Source: GCA-016699975 sp964515255
Lineage (GTDB): Bacteria > Patescibacteriota > Minisyncoccia > Moranbacterales > UBA1568
Assembly: GCA_964515255.1 (NCBI GenBank)
Contig: CAZETL010000009.1
Location: 1-20,570, forward strand
Direction of reading: 5' to 3'
DNA: 20,570 nt
The position numbers and the translations under genes are program-made. Below are positions 15,064 to 20,570 of the stretch, piece by piece. Under the pieces are notes generated by a model, which was given only the letters and a program-made list of their open reading frames with translations, did no database searches and was not told where the DNA came from. Within the stretch, counting starts at the first letter, position 1, and every line of letters starts with the position of its first letter.

Positions 15064-16504
15064 ATGAAGGATGGAAAATTATTCGGTGGGGGAAAATTTC
15101 TTTTTGGTCCTCGGCGAAAAGGGTCCGGACTAGTGCTGGTGCTTGTATTGACGACGGTGGCGGCGATTATTTTTTCCGGCATTGTCACTTTCATCGTATC
15201 GCATTTGAAGTACGGACTTTTTACTGCTTCGCGCGAACAGTCGCTTCAGATAGCTGAGGCGGGTGCCCACTTCTATCGGTGGTATATTGCACATCAGCTC
15301 GATGGAAAAAATACCGAGCAGATCAACGAGTTTTGGCAATCGACAAGCCCGGCTCCTCTCGGAGTTCTCAGTGATTACGAAAGCGACTTCGAGGGGATTG
15401 GGAAATATCGCATCCATATTACCCCTCCGGCTCCGAATTCCACTCTTTTCACATTGGAATCAACCGGGTGGACGTATCGGTACGCAACTCATACGAGGAC
15501 TATTCGCGTTCGTTTCCGTCGTCCGAGTTGGAGCGAGTATATGATTCTCGGGCACGACCCTTTTCGCCTCAATAACTCGACAGAAATATTTGGCCCGATG
15601 CACGGGAACGGAGGCATTCGATTCGACGGTGTGGCGCACAATGTTATTACGGCTGGAGTGACTTGCTATGATGATCCAGACACTGCATCTGTCAATTCGT
15701 GCGAGCGTCCCGGCGTATGGACTGGCGATTGGGCCGGAACCGAGTACAACGCGGTCTTGGGGGACCCGGTGTTTATTGGCGGGAAGGAGTTCCCGGTATC
15801 CACGGTTGACTTCAATAGCGTGACGGCTGATTTGTCCTATATGAAAGATGTGGCTCAGAATAGCGGGTCGGCCGCTCACTACTACGGGCCGAGTGGAGAA
15901 TACGGCTATTTGGTTGAATTTAAACCAACGGGCTACGATATTACTAAGGTGAGGACTATCAATGCGACACGGAACACGATTACTCATCTCAGTAATTCAA
16001 CGAAGATTTCGAAGAGTTTCCCTTCGAAAGGGCTTATTTTTGTCGAGGATCGCANNNNNNNNNNACGGGAAGGGTGTCTCTGGCGTGAAAGTGGATAGCG
16101 AGAGAATGACGATTGTGGCAGCTGATCTTGCATATGGAACCGATCCGAATCTCTACATTAAGGATGGTGCGGTTTACAAAAATGGAAGCGGGGGACAAGA
16201 GGCGATCGGATTTATTGCTGAGGGATCCATAGATTTTCCATACGACTCCGCAAATAACTTGACGATTAATGGAGCGCTGCTTGCGCAGAAGGGAGCCGTT
16301 CAACGAGCGAATTATGGGAATAGCAAGAATACGATAGAAATATTTGGGGCTATTGCTTCCAAAGGAAGAATAGGATTCGGTTATACGGACGGGACTGGAT
16401 ACCAGAATCGCGAGCTGTATTTTGATGAGAATCTTGCCATTGCGCCGCCGCCATACTTTCCCACGGGTAAGCAGTATGTGATCGATCTTTGGGAAGAGCT
16501 ATGA
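15064..16504 (+). CDS. PilX-like pilus assembly protein, interrupted by a 10-N assembly gap
   Basis: One gene read in two frames because of unknown bases at 16055-16064: the first frame ends in VEDR before the gap, the second resumes at GKGVSGVKVDSERMTIVAAD and runs to TGA at 16502-16504. The basic N-terminus (RRKGSGLVLVLVLTTVAAIIFSGIVTFIV) is a membrane segment lacking the Glu-5 of true pilins, as in PilX/GspK-like proteins. The long beta-rich body includes GPMHGNGGIRFDG, FIAEGSIDFPYD, INGALLAQKGAVQR, IEIFGAIASKGRIGFGY and a PPPYFPTGKQYVIDLWEEL tail; I recall this arrangement from pilus-cluster proteins of candidate phyla. About 480 residues in all. The position between the minor pilins and pilM supports a pilus role. 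Upstream and downstream codons rejoin only if the true gap is a multiple of three, so a real frameshift is unlikely. Confidence 0.75.
16055..16064. other. Assembly gap (10 N)
   Basis: Ten consecutive N lie inside the PilX-like gene. Base 16054 starts a codon in the upstream frame, and 16067 starts one in the downstream frame, so the true gap length should be divisible by three. Ten is probably a placeholder value. Confidence 0.95.
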
Positions 16505-16510
16505 TAAAAT
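16502..16510 (+). promoter_or_regulatory. Possible internal extended -10 promoter before pilM
   Basis: TGATAAAAT overlaps the stop codon of the PilX-like gene and fits TGnTAnnnT. No clear -35 lies upstream. If used, transcription would begin near 16517, just before the AGAGGTGAG run (16521-16529) and the pilM ATG. It may allow separate expression of pilMNO. Confidence 0.25.
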
Positions 16511-16545
16511 AGCGAAAAAGAGAGGTGAGTTCTCAAAACACAAAG

Positions 16546-17640
16546 ATGTCTTTTTTAAACTGGAATTTATTTCGTTTGATCCCGAGGCCGTTTGGTCTCG
16601 ATCTGAGTGACCTTTCATTGAAGGCGGTCTTTCTTGATGAGGAGGGGAAGAAGGATCGTATTGTAAGTTTCGGATCGGTAAGTCTTCCATTTGAAGCGGT
16701 TTCCGACGGGAAGATTCTTAGGGAAGATGTGGTGATTGAGGGGGTTAAAACATTGCTTGCGAAAGCTGGTCCCGGAAGGATTCGATCTCGTCGAGTATTC
16801 TGTTCGCTTCCAGAGACGAAAGCGTTCCTTCGAATTGTGAGTCTTCCTGAAATGGATGCGAGCGAAGTGAAGGAGGCTGTAAAATGGGAGATTGAGGCAA
16901 ATATCCCTCTTTCTCTTGACCAGGTGTATTACGATTTTCAGGTGCTGAAGCGAAATGTAGCACGGGAGCCTGGAAAGATGAGTATTTTGGTTGTTGCGGT
17001 TGCGCGGAGCGTTGTCGATCAATTCGTTTCCGCACTTGAGGCTGCCGGACTTGAGGTGGTTGGATTCGAAACGGAATCAATCGCCCAGGCGCGGATATTT
17101 CTTTCCGAAGGAGAGGATGATGTTACGACACTCATTATCGATATCGGAGATCGACGTACGAGCTTCCTTATCTCTCTTGGAAATATCCCCGTCTTTACTT
17201 CGAGCATTCCAATTTCGTCACAAATGATCACGGATGCTATTTCAAAGGGTCTGCGCATTTCTTTCGAAGAGGCGGAGCGTTTCAAGATATCGGAGGGAAT
17301 CGGATCTCAAACAAAAATGGATCCATTGTTCCGTATGGTAGAGCCGGTTCTCGGAAGTCTCACGGCTGAAATGGAACGGTCTGTTGATTTCTATCTCAAC
17401 ACGCTTCGGTACTCTTCGAAAGTGGACAAGGTGGTGCTGTGCGGCGGCGGATCCAATATGCGCGGCCTCATCCCGTATCTCTCGAAGAAACTTGGGAAGC
17501 CAGTTGAACTGGGAAATCCTTGGGTGAACCTTCGTATGGGAAATGCTATTCCCATCATAGATCGCAAACAGTCGGTTCAATATTCGACCGCACTCGGACT
17601 TGCCCTTCGTGGTATTCGAAATTATGAAAATCCTGCTTAA
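16546..17640 (+). CDS. pilM: Type IV pilus assembly protein PilM (actin-like ATPase)
   Basis: Cytoplasmic FtsA/actin-fold protein that binds the N-terminal tail of PilN and links the PilNO ring to the motor. I start at the ATG 16546 (364 aa, MSFLNWNLF), although a GTG at 16525 is in frame. Visible motifs: phosphate-1 FGLDLSDLSLKAVFL near the start, the SHS2-like insert with LPEMDASEVKEAVKWEIEANIPLSLDQVYYDFQVL, phosphate-2 TTLIIDIGDRRTSFLI, and the adenosine motif VVLCGGGSNMRGLIPYLSKKLG. These match PilM in order and spacing. The LDLSD in place of the common GIDIG is a mild divergence. Its last 17 bases overlap the start of pilN. Confidence 0.93.
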   Translation: MSFLNWNLFRLIPRPFGLDLSDLSLKAVFLDEEGKKDRIVSFGSVSLPFEAVSDGKILREDVVIEGVKTLLAKAGPGRIRSRRVFCSLPETKAFLRIVSLPEMDASEVKEAVKWEIEANIPLSLDQVYYDFQVLKRNVAREPGKMSILVVAVARSVVDQFVSALEAAGLEVVGFETESIAQARIFLSEGEDDVTTLIIDIGDRRTSFLISLGNIPVFTSSIPISSQMITDAISKGLRISFEEAERFKISEGIGSQTKMDPLFRMVEPVLGSLTAEMERSVDFYLNTLRYSSKVDKVVLCGGGSNMRGLIPYLSKKLGKPVELGNPWVNLRMGNAIPIIDRKQSVQYSTALGLALRGIRNYENPA

Positions 17641-18181
17641 TCTTCTTCCTGAGGAGAAGAAATACGAAATACAAAGGAATGTTCGGTTTCGAGTCGTCAT
17701 GGTTCACGGCTTCGGCTTTGTGATCCTCTCCCTCTTTCTCTTATGCGCGGTTTTTGGAATTTCGAGACTTCTTCTTGTGCAGCTTGATTCGCTTCGTCGA
17801 CCAGATCCTTCGGTTGGGGCGGTGGCTGAGGATGCTTTGAGCCTCTATGAAGCGAAGTTTCGTGAGACGAATGCGATGTCTTCCGAAACAGAGTTACTTC
17901 TCGAGAGGCATACTGCGTGGAATGAGTTTTTTCGAGAGCTCGGCATTGCAACGCCAGAAGGTGTCTTGTATACGCATCTTTCCGTAAAAGAGAGTTATCA
18001 GGCATCTTTTTCCGGAAGAGCTCGATCCCGAGAGGACCTCCTTCTCTTGGAGAGAAACATGAATAGTTCAAGCTGTTTTCGCGATGCAGTAATCCCGCTT
18101 TCTGATAAACTTGTGAAAGAGGATATAGATTTCCAGTTGGATGCTGTGGTTGAACAGTCGTGTCTCTCTAAGAAACAATAG
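17624..18181 (+). CDS. pilN: Type IV pilus assembly protein PilN
   Basis: Bitopic membrane protein of the alignment subcomplex. The start is the ATG at 17624 (185 aa), because MKILLNLLPEEKK carries the N-L-L-P motif that docks into PilM; the longer frame from 17600 adds only residues overlapping pilM. A single membrane segment (VILSLFLLCAVFGISRLLLV) follows a basic cytoplasmic tail. The outer part contains a helical stretch (AEDALSLYEAKFRETNAMSSETELLLERH) and a small alpha/beta domain (GVLYTHLSVKESYQASFSGRARSREDLLLLERNM) of the PilN type. It overlaps pilM and is followed closely by pilO, so translation is probably coupled. The sequence identity is weak, and position plus the N-terminal motif carry the call. 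Confidence 0.85.
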   Translation: MKILLNLLPEEKKYEIQRNVRFRVVMVHGFGFVILSLFLLCAVFGISRLLLVQLDSLRRPDPSVGAVAEDALSLYEAKFRETNAMSSETELLLERHTAWNEFFRELGIATPEGVLYTHLSVKESYQASFSGRARSREDLLLLERNMNSSSCFRDAVIPLSDKLVKEDIDFQLDAVVEQSCLSKKQ

Positions 18182-18201
18182 TTTTAGTTTTCTACGTGGA
18201 T

Positions 18202-18936
18202 ATGGGTTCTTATTTGATTCGATTTCGGGAAATCTTCGCTGGTTTATTTTTTGCCGTTGCCGTTCTTCTCATTTCCTATTTCGGCATCTATCGTCTTTTT
18301 GAGCGGAATCGAAATACATTGAACTCCATTCAGGAAGCTATTCTCGATCGAAAAATTCGCGAGGAGCAGGTATTGCGAATCCCTGAGATGAAACAGGATT
18401 TGGAATTCATCGATACGAACAACTCTCTTTCTCGCGCGCTTATCTCGAAGGATGAAGTGGTTCCCCTTGTGGAGCAAGTGGAATCATTAGGAGGTCGATC
18501 GGGGGTAACCGTTATTTCAGAGGCCGCGTCAATCCGTCCGAATTCCGCTGAAGCCGTCTCGGAAGAAGGTGCGGATAGCGGACAGAGAAACTCGGGGGCA
18601 GCTTCGCATGAGACTGCCTTCCTTGGCCCGCTTCTTCCCGAGGAACGGTCAATTCGCATTAACTTTAAGGTGACTGGTCGATATGGCAACATCATATCTT
18701 TTCTTGAAAAGCTCGATTCGTTTCCGGTCTTGCTTGATGTATTGTCGATCGACATGATTCCCCAACCAGATGAAAACTCTGTGCAATCTGCCAAAACATC
18801 CCGCCCTACACTCGTATTCGGAGATTCCAAGGAAGAGCTCTCTTTGAAACCAGGTCAGTCGGATACCGAGGGTATTGCTGGCGAAAAGGAGCAGATACGA
18901 GCTCTTTTCTCTGCAGTGCTTTATTTGAAACGCTGA
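18202..18936 (+). CDS. pilO: PilO-like type IV pilus assembly protein
   Basis: Bitopic partner of PilN. It has 244 residues from the ATG at 18202; a GTG at 18196 is also in frame. A membrane segment (about 12-30, IFAGLFFAVAVLLISYFGIY) is followed by a coiled-coil-like region (FERNRNTLNSIQEAILDRKIREEQVLRIPEMKQDLEF) and a ferredoxin-like domain containing VPLVEQVESLGGRSGVTVIS and INFKVTGRYGNIISFLEKLDSFPVLLDVLSIDM, which is the PilO pattern. Between its two halves lies a low-complexity Ser/Glu/Ala-rich insert (about 105-135). A second polar stretch near the C-terminus is also unusual. It begins about 20 bp after pilN in the same operon. Confidence 0.82.
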   Translation: MGSYLIRFREIFAGLFFAVAVLLISYFGIYRLFERNRNTLNSIQEAILDRKIREEQVLRIPEMKQDLEFIDTNNSLSRALISKDEVVPLVEQVESLGGRSGVTVISEAASIRPNSAEAVSEEGADSGQRNSGAASHETAFLGPLLPEERSIRINFKVTGRYGNIISFLEKLDSFPVLLDVLSIDMIPQPDENSVQSAKTSRPTLVFGDSKEELSLKPGQSDTEGIAGEKEQIRALFSAVLYLKR

Positions 18937-18950
18937 GGCTGCACCAATTT

Positions 18951-19268
18951 ATGACTCTTTTCAATAAAAAGAAGTTTACTTCTGTAGCTAGGATCCATGC
19001 CTTCGGATCTTGGTGGGTGAGGAGAAGCCATAGTATTTTTTTTGTGTTATTCCTTTGCGTGATTGGGGGAGCGGCCGCTCTTTGGTATTGGAGCGTTCAC
19101 GTTTTCCGATGGAGTTCGGTGGAAGAGAATGCATATCGAACATCCCGGAATACGCAAGTGAAATTCCAGCGCGATCGATTCGAGCGCGCAATCGGACTTT
19201 TGAAAGATCGATCGCTTCAGTACGAGGGGGCGCCGGAAATATATCGAGACCTCTTCTTTGGAGAGTGA
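18951..19268 (+). CDS. Small single-pass membrane protein at the end of the pilus operon
   Basis: 105 residues with no family I recognise. A basic N-terminus (about 1-28, many K and R) precedes one membrane segment (about 29-48, IFFVLFLCVIGGAAALWYWSV), so the N-terminus should face the cytoplasm. The outer part is a short charged helix (NTQVKFQRDRFERAIGLLKDRSLQY) ending EIYRDLFFGE. This resembles the architecture of PilN/PilO without their globular domain. GAGG overlapping the pilO stop lies 12 nt before the ATG. It begins 14 bp after pilO and is followed at once by a strong terminator, so it belongs to the operon. A pilus-assembly accessory role is inferred from position only. Confidence 0.65.
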   Translation: MTLFNKKKFTSVARIHAFGSWWVRRSHSIFFVLFLCVIGGAAALWYWSVHVFRWSSVEENAYRTSRNTQVKFQRDRFERAIGLLKDRSLQYEGAPEIYRDLFFGE

Positions 19269-19288
19269 TGACCCGCTTTCATAAAAAC

Positions 19289-19322
19289 GAAAAACACGTC
19301 CGATCAACAGGGCGTGTTTTTC
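19289..19322 (+). terminator. Intrinsic terminator of the pilus operon
   Basis: GAAAAACACG (19289-19298) and CGTGTTTTTC (19313-19322) form a perfect 10-bp stem with a 14-nt loop, 20 bp after the last operon gene. The A and T tracts within the arms let it work in either direction. Confidence 0.85.
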
Positions 19323-19361
19323 TCACTTGGTGCAGAATACTTGAATTAGTCCGAACCGCTT

Positions 19362-19380
19362 TCGCCGCCGCAGGCGGCGA
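19362..19380. repeat. GC-rich palindromic hairpin
   Basis: TCGCCGCC-GCA-GGCGGCGA is a perfect 8-bp stem with a 3-nt loop in otherwise AT-rich intergenic DNA. It resembles REP-type extragenic palindromes. It has no T-run and is not in position to end a gene on its own. Confidence 0.6.
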
Positions 19381-19402
19381 GCAACCCCCCCGCGAATTCG
19401 GA

Positions 19403-19422
19403 GCGGCTTCGCCGCGAGATTT
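19403..19422 (+). repeat. Intergenic repeat, copy 1
   Basis: GCGGCTTCGCCGCGAGATTT contains a small palindrome (GCGGC..GCCGC) plus the tail GAGATTT. A copy with 19 of 20 bases identical occurs in the opposite orientation at 20487-20506. The pair encloses the leftward membrane gene and its signals. Confidence 0.7.
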
Positions 19423-19534
19423 AACAATTTCCAATTTTTCTTTGGCGGCAACTAATTCAGAATTTGTAAAGCGAATACCCAAGGAATAACAATTTTTCAA
19501 AAAATTACAATGATTTCAATTTTAGAAAAATATA

Positions 19535-19569
19535 GAGCCCCAAGCAGATTTTTGGTCCGCAAGGGGCTC
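19535..19569 (-). terminator. Intrinsic terminator of the leftward membrane gene
   Basis: Read leftward, GAGCCCC and GGGGCTC (plus-strand arms 19535-19541 and 19563-19569) form a 7-bp stem with a partly self-paired 21-nt loop, followed by TATATTTTTCT. It lies about 50 bp beyond the stop codon. Confidence 0.75.
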
Positions 19570-19598
19570 GAGTACGAGATGAACTTCTTTTGTGCATT

Positions 19599-19629
19599 GG
19601 GCCACCTCCTGATCTTGGAGGTTAAGCCC
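19599..19629 (-). other. Hairpin spanning the stop codon of the leftward membrane gene
   Basis: GGGC (19599-19602) with ACCTCC (19604-19609) pairs with GGAGGT (19617-19622) and GCCC (19626-19629), with a small internal bulge that contains part of the stop codon. It has no T-run. It may protect the 3' end or be part of a two-hairpin terminator. Confidence 0.4.
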
Positions 19630-20251
19630 GCTCCCGCGCCAGACGGCTGCGTGCCGTTTCCATCTCGCCGAGCACACCGTGGGCGTACTTGCGAGCGGTG
19701 GTTCGCACGATAGCGACGGTAGTGAAAACTCCACCGCACAGTGCGAGAAGGACGAGCAGAAGCACGAGAAGCAAGGCTTTTCCCTTCACATCGTCGCTGT
19801 CGTCGCCCTCGAAAACATCGCCGAGATGCTCGAAGATGCCTGGAAGAGCGCTGACAGCCTCGTAGGTGTTGTGCACCTGAGCGAAGGTGTTCCAGCTAGC
19901 GATTCCAATGCTCACTGCGTGGCGGCGTCGCAACGCAGTGGTCAGGGAATCAATCCAGATTCCGAGACCGGAACCGAGAACCGGCAGGATGATGATCACG
20001 TAGCCAACCTCGAGAGCTGCTTGCACGTACTGCGGTGCGAGCAACCCCGTCGCTCCGGCGATCATCGCCAGCACGATGAGGTAGCACCAGGTGAACCCAG
20101 CGACCGACATGACCGCCGCGCACCACGTGACGAAGCGAGGCCACCCGCCGATCGCCTTGGAGTCCGCCCACGAGCGTCCCACCGAATAGGCGTTGAACCA
20201 ACTGATGCCGAAGTTCAGCAACAGCAACCCGAAAAGCAAAAGCATCTGCAT
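19622..20251 (-). CDS. Multi-pass membrane protein of unknown function
   Basis: 209 residues. The ATG at 20251 is fixed by AAAGGAGG 7 nt upstream. Hydrophobic segments lie at about 3-20 (LLLFGLLLLNFGISWFN), 41-70 (VTWCAAVMSVAGFTWCYLIVLAMIAGATGL), 80-100 (LEVGYVIIILPVLGSGLGIWI) and 158-182 (KALLLVLLLVLLALCGGVFTTVAIV). Between the third and fourth is a soluble stretch with WNTFAQVHNTY and an acidic cluster (VFEGDDSDDV). The C-terminus is basic and helical. GRSWADSKAIGGWPRF after the first segment looks conserved in style. I recognise no named family. The gene is visibly G+C-richer than its neighbours and has its own promoter, leader hairpin, ribosome site and terminator, suggesting acquisition as a unit or strong independent expression. 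Confidence 0.75.
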   Translation of the reverse strand: MQMLLLFGLLLLNFGISWFNAYSVGRSWADSKAIGGWPRFVTWCAAVMSVAGFTWCYLIVLAMIAGATGLLAPQYVQAALEVGYVIIILPVLGSGLGIWIDSLTTALRRRHAVSIGIASWNTFAQVHNTYEAVSALPGIFEHLGDVFEGDDSDDVKGKALLLVLLLVLLALCGGVFTTVAIVRTTARKYAHGVLGEMETARSRLARERA

Positions 20252-20258
20252 GCACTAT

Positions 20259-20266
20259 CCTCCTTT
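20259..20266 (-). promoter_or_regulatory. Canonical Shine-Dalgarno, possibly self-occluded
   Basis: On the minus strand AAAGGAGG lies 7 nt before the ATG at 20251, the best ribosome site in the window. It is embedded in TCCTTGAAAGGA (20272-20261), where TCCT can pair with AGGA around a UGAA loop, so access might be modulated. Confidence 0.7.
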
Positions 20267-20278
20267 CAAGGAACTGCT

Positions 20279-20325
20279 TGATTGAATCCAAGCCCCAAGC
20301 CCCGTGCTTGGATTTCGCTCAATCA
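20279..20325 (-). promoter_or_regulatory. Leader hairpin of the leftward membrane gene
   Basis: Arms AATCCAAGC (20285-20293) and GCTTGGATT (20306-20314) are perfectly complementary. Outside them TGATTGA (20279-20285) and TCAATCA (20319-20325) extend the symmetry with a 5-nt asymmetric bulge. The predicted transcription start near 20315 places the inner 9-bp stem at the very 5' end of the message, where it could act as a stabiliser or regulatory element. Confidence 0.55.
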
Positions 20326-20350
20326 TAGCATAATAGAGCTTCTACGTCAA
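20322..20350 (-). promoter_or_regulatory. Near-consensus sigma70 promoter of the leftward membrane gene
   Basis: On the minus strand TTGACG (20350-20345) and TATGAT (20327-20322) are separated by exactly 17 nt, each matching consensus at five of six positions. The leader to the ATG is about 65 nt. Confidence 0.75.
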
Positions 20351-20360
20351 GCCCAACAAA

Positions 20361-20381
20361 AAATCAGCATCTCTGCTGTTT
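20361..20381 (-). terminator. Candidate upstream terminator (leftward)
   Basis: Read leftward, CAGCA-gaga-TGCTG (plus-strand 20365-20378) is a 5-bp stem with a tetraloop, followed by ATTTTTTG. It lies directly upstream of the promoter and could stop transcription arriving from beyond the right edge, insulating the gene. The stem is short. Confidence 0.4.
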
Positions 20382-20486
20382 CTTGATCAAAATCCTATGA
20401 ATTCAATGGTTAAAAATTTTTCTTTTCTTCTTTCCATTAAAACATGGTTCGAGCCGATTGTTTTTCCGGGCTCTTTGGCGGTTTTG

Positions 20487-20506
20487 AAATCTCGCGGCGG
20501 AGCCGC
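20487..20506 (-). repeat. Intergenic repeat, copy 2 (inverted)
   Basis: Read on the minus strand this is GCGGCTCCGCCGCGAGATTT, differing at one base from the copy at 19403-19422 and facing it. Similarity does not continue into the flanks on either side. Confidence 0.7.
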
Positions 20507-20570
20507 ACTGCTGCCAATTTCAAGTTTGGTATCGTATGTATAGAATTATGCAACTTTGTATAAAATAAGT

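Larger units (their letters stand above)
19269..19621. other. Intergenic region between pilus operon and terminal membrane gene
   Basis: These 353 bp contain no supportable gene. In order they hold the pilus terminator, a perfect GC-rich hairpin at 19362-19380, a run of seven C, the 20-bp repeat at 19403-19422, about 110 bp of AT-rich sequence, and the terminator of the leftward gene at 19535-19569. The sharp mix of GC-rich palindromes and AT-rich filler differs from the coding sequence on either side. Confidence 0.6.
20252..20570. other. Intergenic region at the right edge
   Basis: These 319 bp hold the leader, promoter and an upstream hairpin of the leftward membrane gene, then AT-rich sequence with the second copy of the 20-bp repeat. 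A 45-codon open frame at 20406-20543 runs through the repeat and is not supported as a gene. The last 60 bp are AT-rich with nothing recognisable. Confidence 0.6.

Noticed and set aside
19504..19596. Roughly 30-codon leftward frame (MHKRSSSRTRAP...) with GGAGGT 7 nt before its ATG
   Set aside because: The ribosome-like site is one arm of the hairpin at the stop codon, and the frame runs through the terminator; composition does not look like a protein.
19679..20281. 200-codon rightward open frame opposite the membrane gene
   Set aside because: Its product is a low-complexity polar sequence expected from the antisense of a G+C-rich membrane gene; the leftward frame has promoter, ribosome site, membrane segments and terminator.
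20406..20543. 45-codon rightward frame at the right edge
   Set aside because: It includes the 20-bp repeat, has no ribosome site or promoter, and shows no recognisable protein feature.
1..20570. CRISPR array, insertion sequence, rRNA or tRNA genes
   Set aside because: I found no regularly spaced repeats, no transposase-like protein, and no rRNA or tRNA-like sequence on either strand.

Overview
The window looks like a piece of a Candidate Phyla Radiation (Patescibacteria, probably Parcubacteria-like) chromosome. This is inferred from the reduced Gram-positive-like type IV pilus cluster (pilC, pilin-like genes, pilM, pilN, pilO, with no outer-membrane pilus gene), compact housekeeping genes, scarce Shine-Dalgarno sequences, and several proteins of styles I associate with these genomes. 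Genes end in TGA as well as TAA and TAG, so the standard bacterial code applies and the UGA-to-Gly recoding of Gracilibacteria/SR1 does not.

Left part (1-3.6 kb): the 3' part of a membrane protein with carboxypeptidase-regulatory-like (beta-sandwich) domains, then a convergent short bifunctional (p)ppGpp synthetase/hydrolase (Rel). A CapA-type metallophosphatase-like protein is transcribed divergently from Rel. Their promoters lie back to back around a perfect 16-bp dyad, which is a good operator candidate.

Middle (3.6-10.4 kb): a leftward DNA-handling group dprA, a small nucleoside 2-deoxyribosyltransferase-like gene and topA, reading away from a rightward uvrA. dprA and uvrA have well-formed, back-to-back sigma70-type promoters. 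After uvrA, 271 bp without a gene hold a candidate multi-stem RNA structure ending in a T-rich tract. A winged-helix/nucleotidyltransferase-like protein follows.

Right part (11.6-19.3 kb): a pilus assembly operon preceded by an extended -10 promoter. In order it holds the platform protein PilC, a minor pilin carrying two surface-domain-like modules, a second PilW/GspJ-like pilin, a PilX-like protein broken by a 10-N assembly gap, PilM, PilN, PilO and a small single-pass membrane protein. It closes with a strong intrinsic terminator. The genes together would build the inner-membrane platform, the alignment subcomplex and the minor-pilin priming complex. The motor ATPases, prepilin peptidase and major pilin must lie elsewhere.

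Right edge (19.3-20.57 kb): AT-rich intergenic DNA with GC-rich palindromes surrounds one isolated leftward gene for a multi-pass membrane protein of unknown function. It is visibly more G+C-rich than its neighbours. It has its own near-consensus promoter, a strong 5'-leader hairpin, a canonical Shine-Dalgarno and its own terminator, and it sits between two copies of a 20-bp repeat in inverted orientation. This self-contained cassette is the most unusual object in the window.
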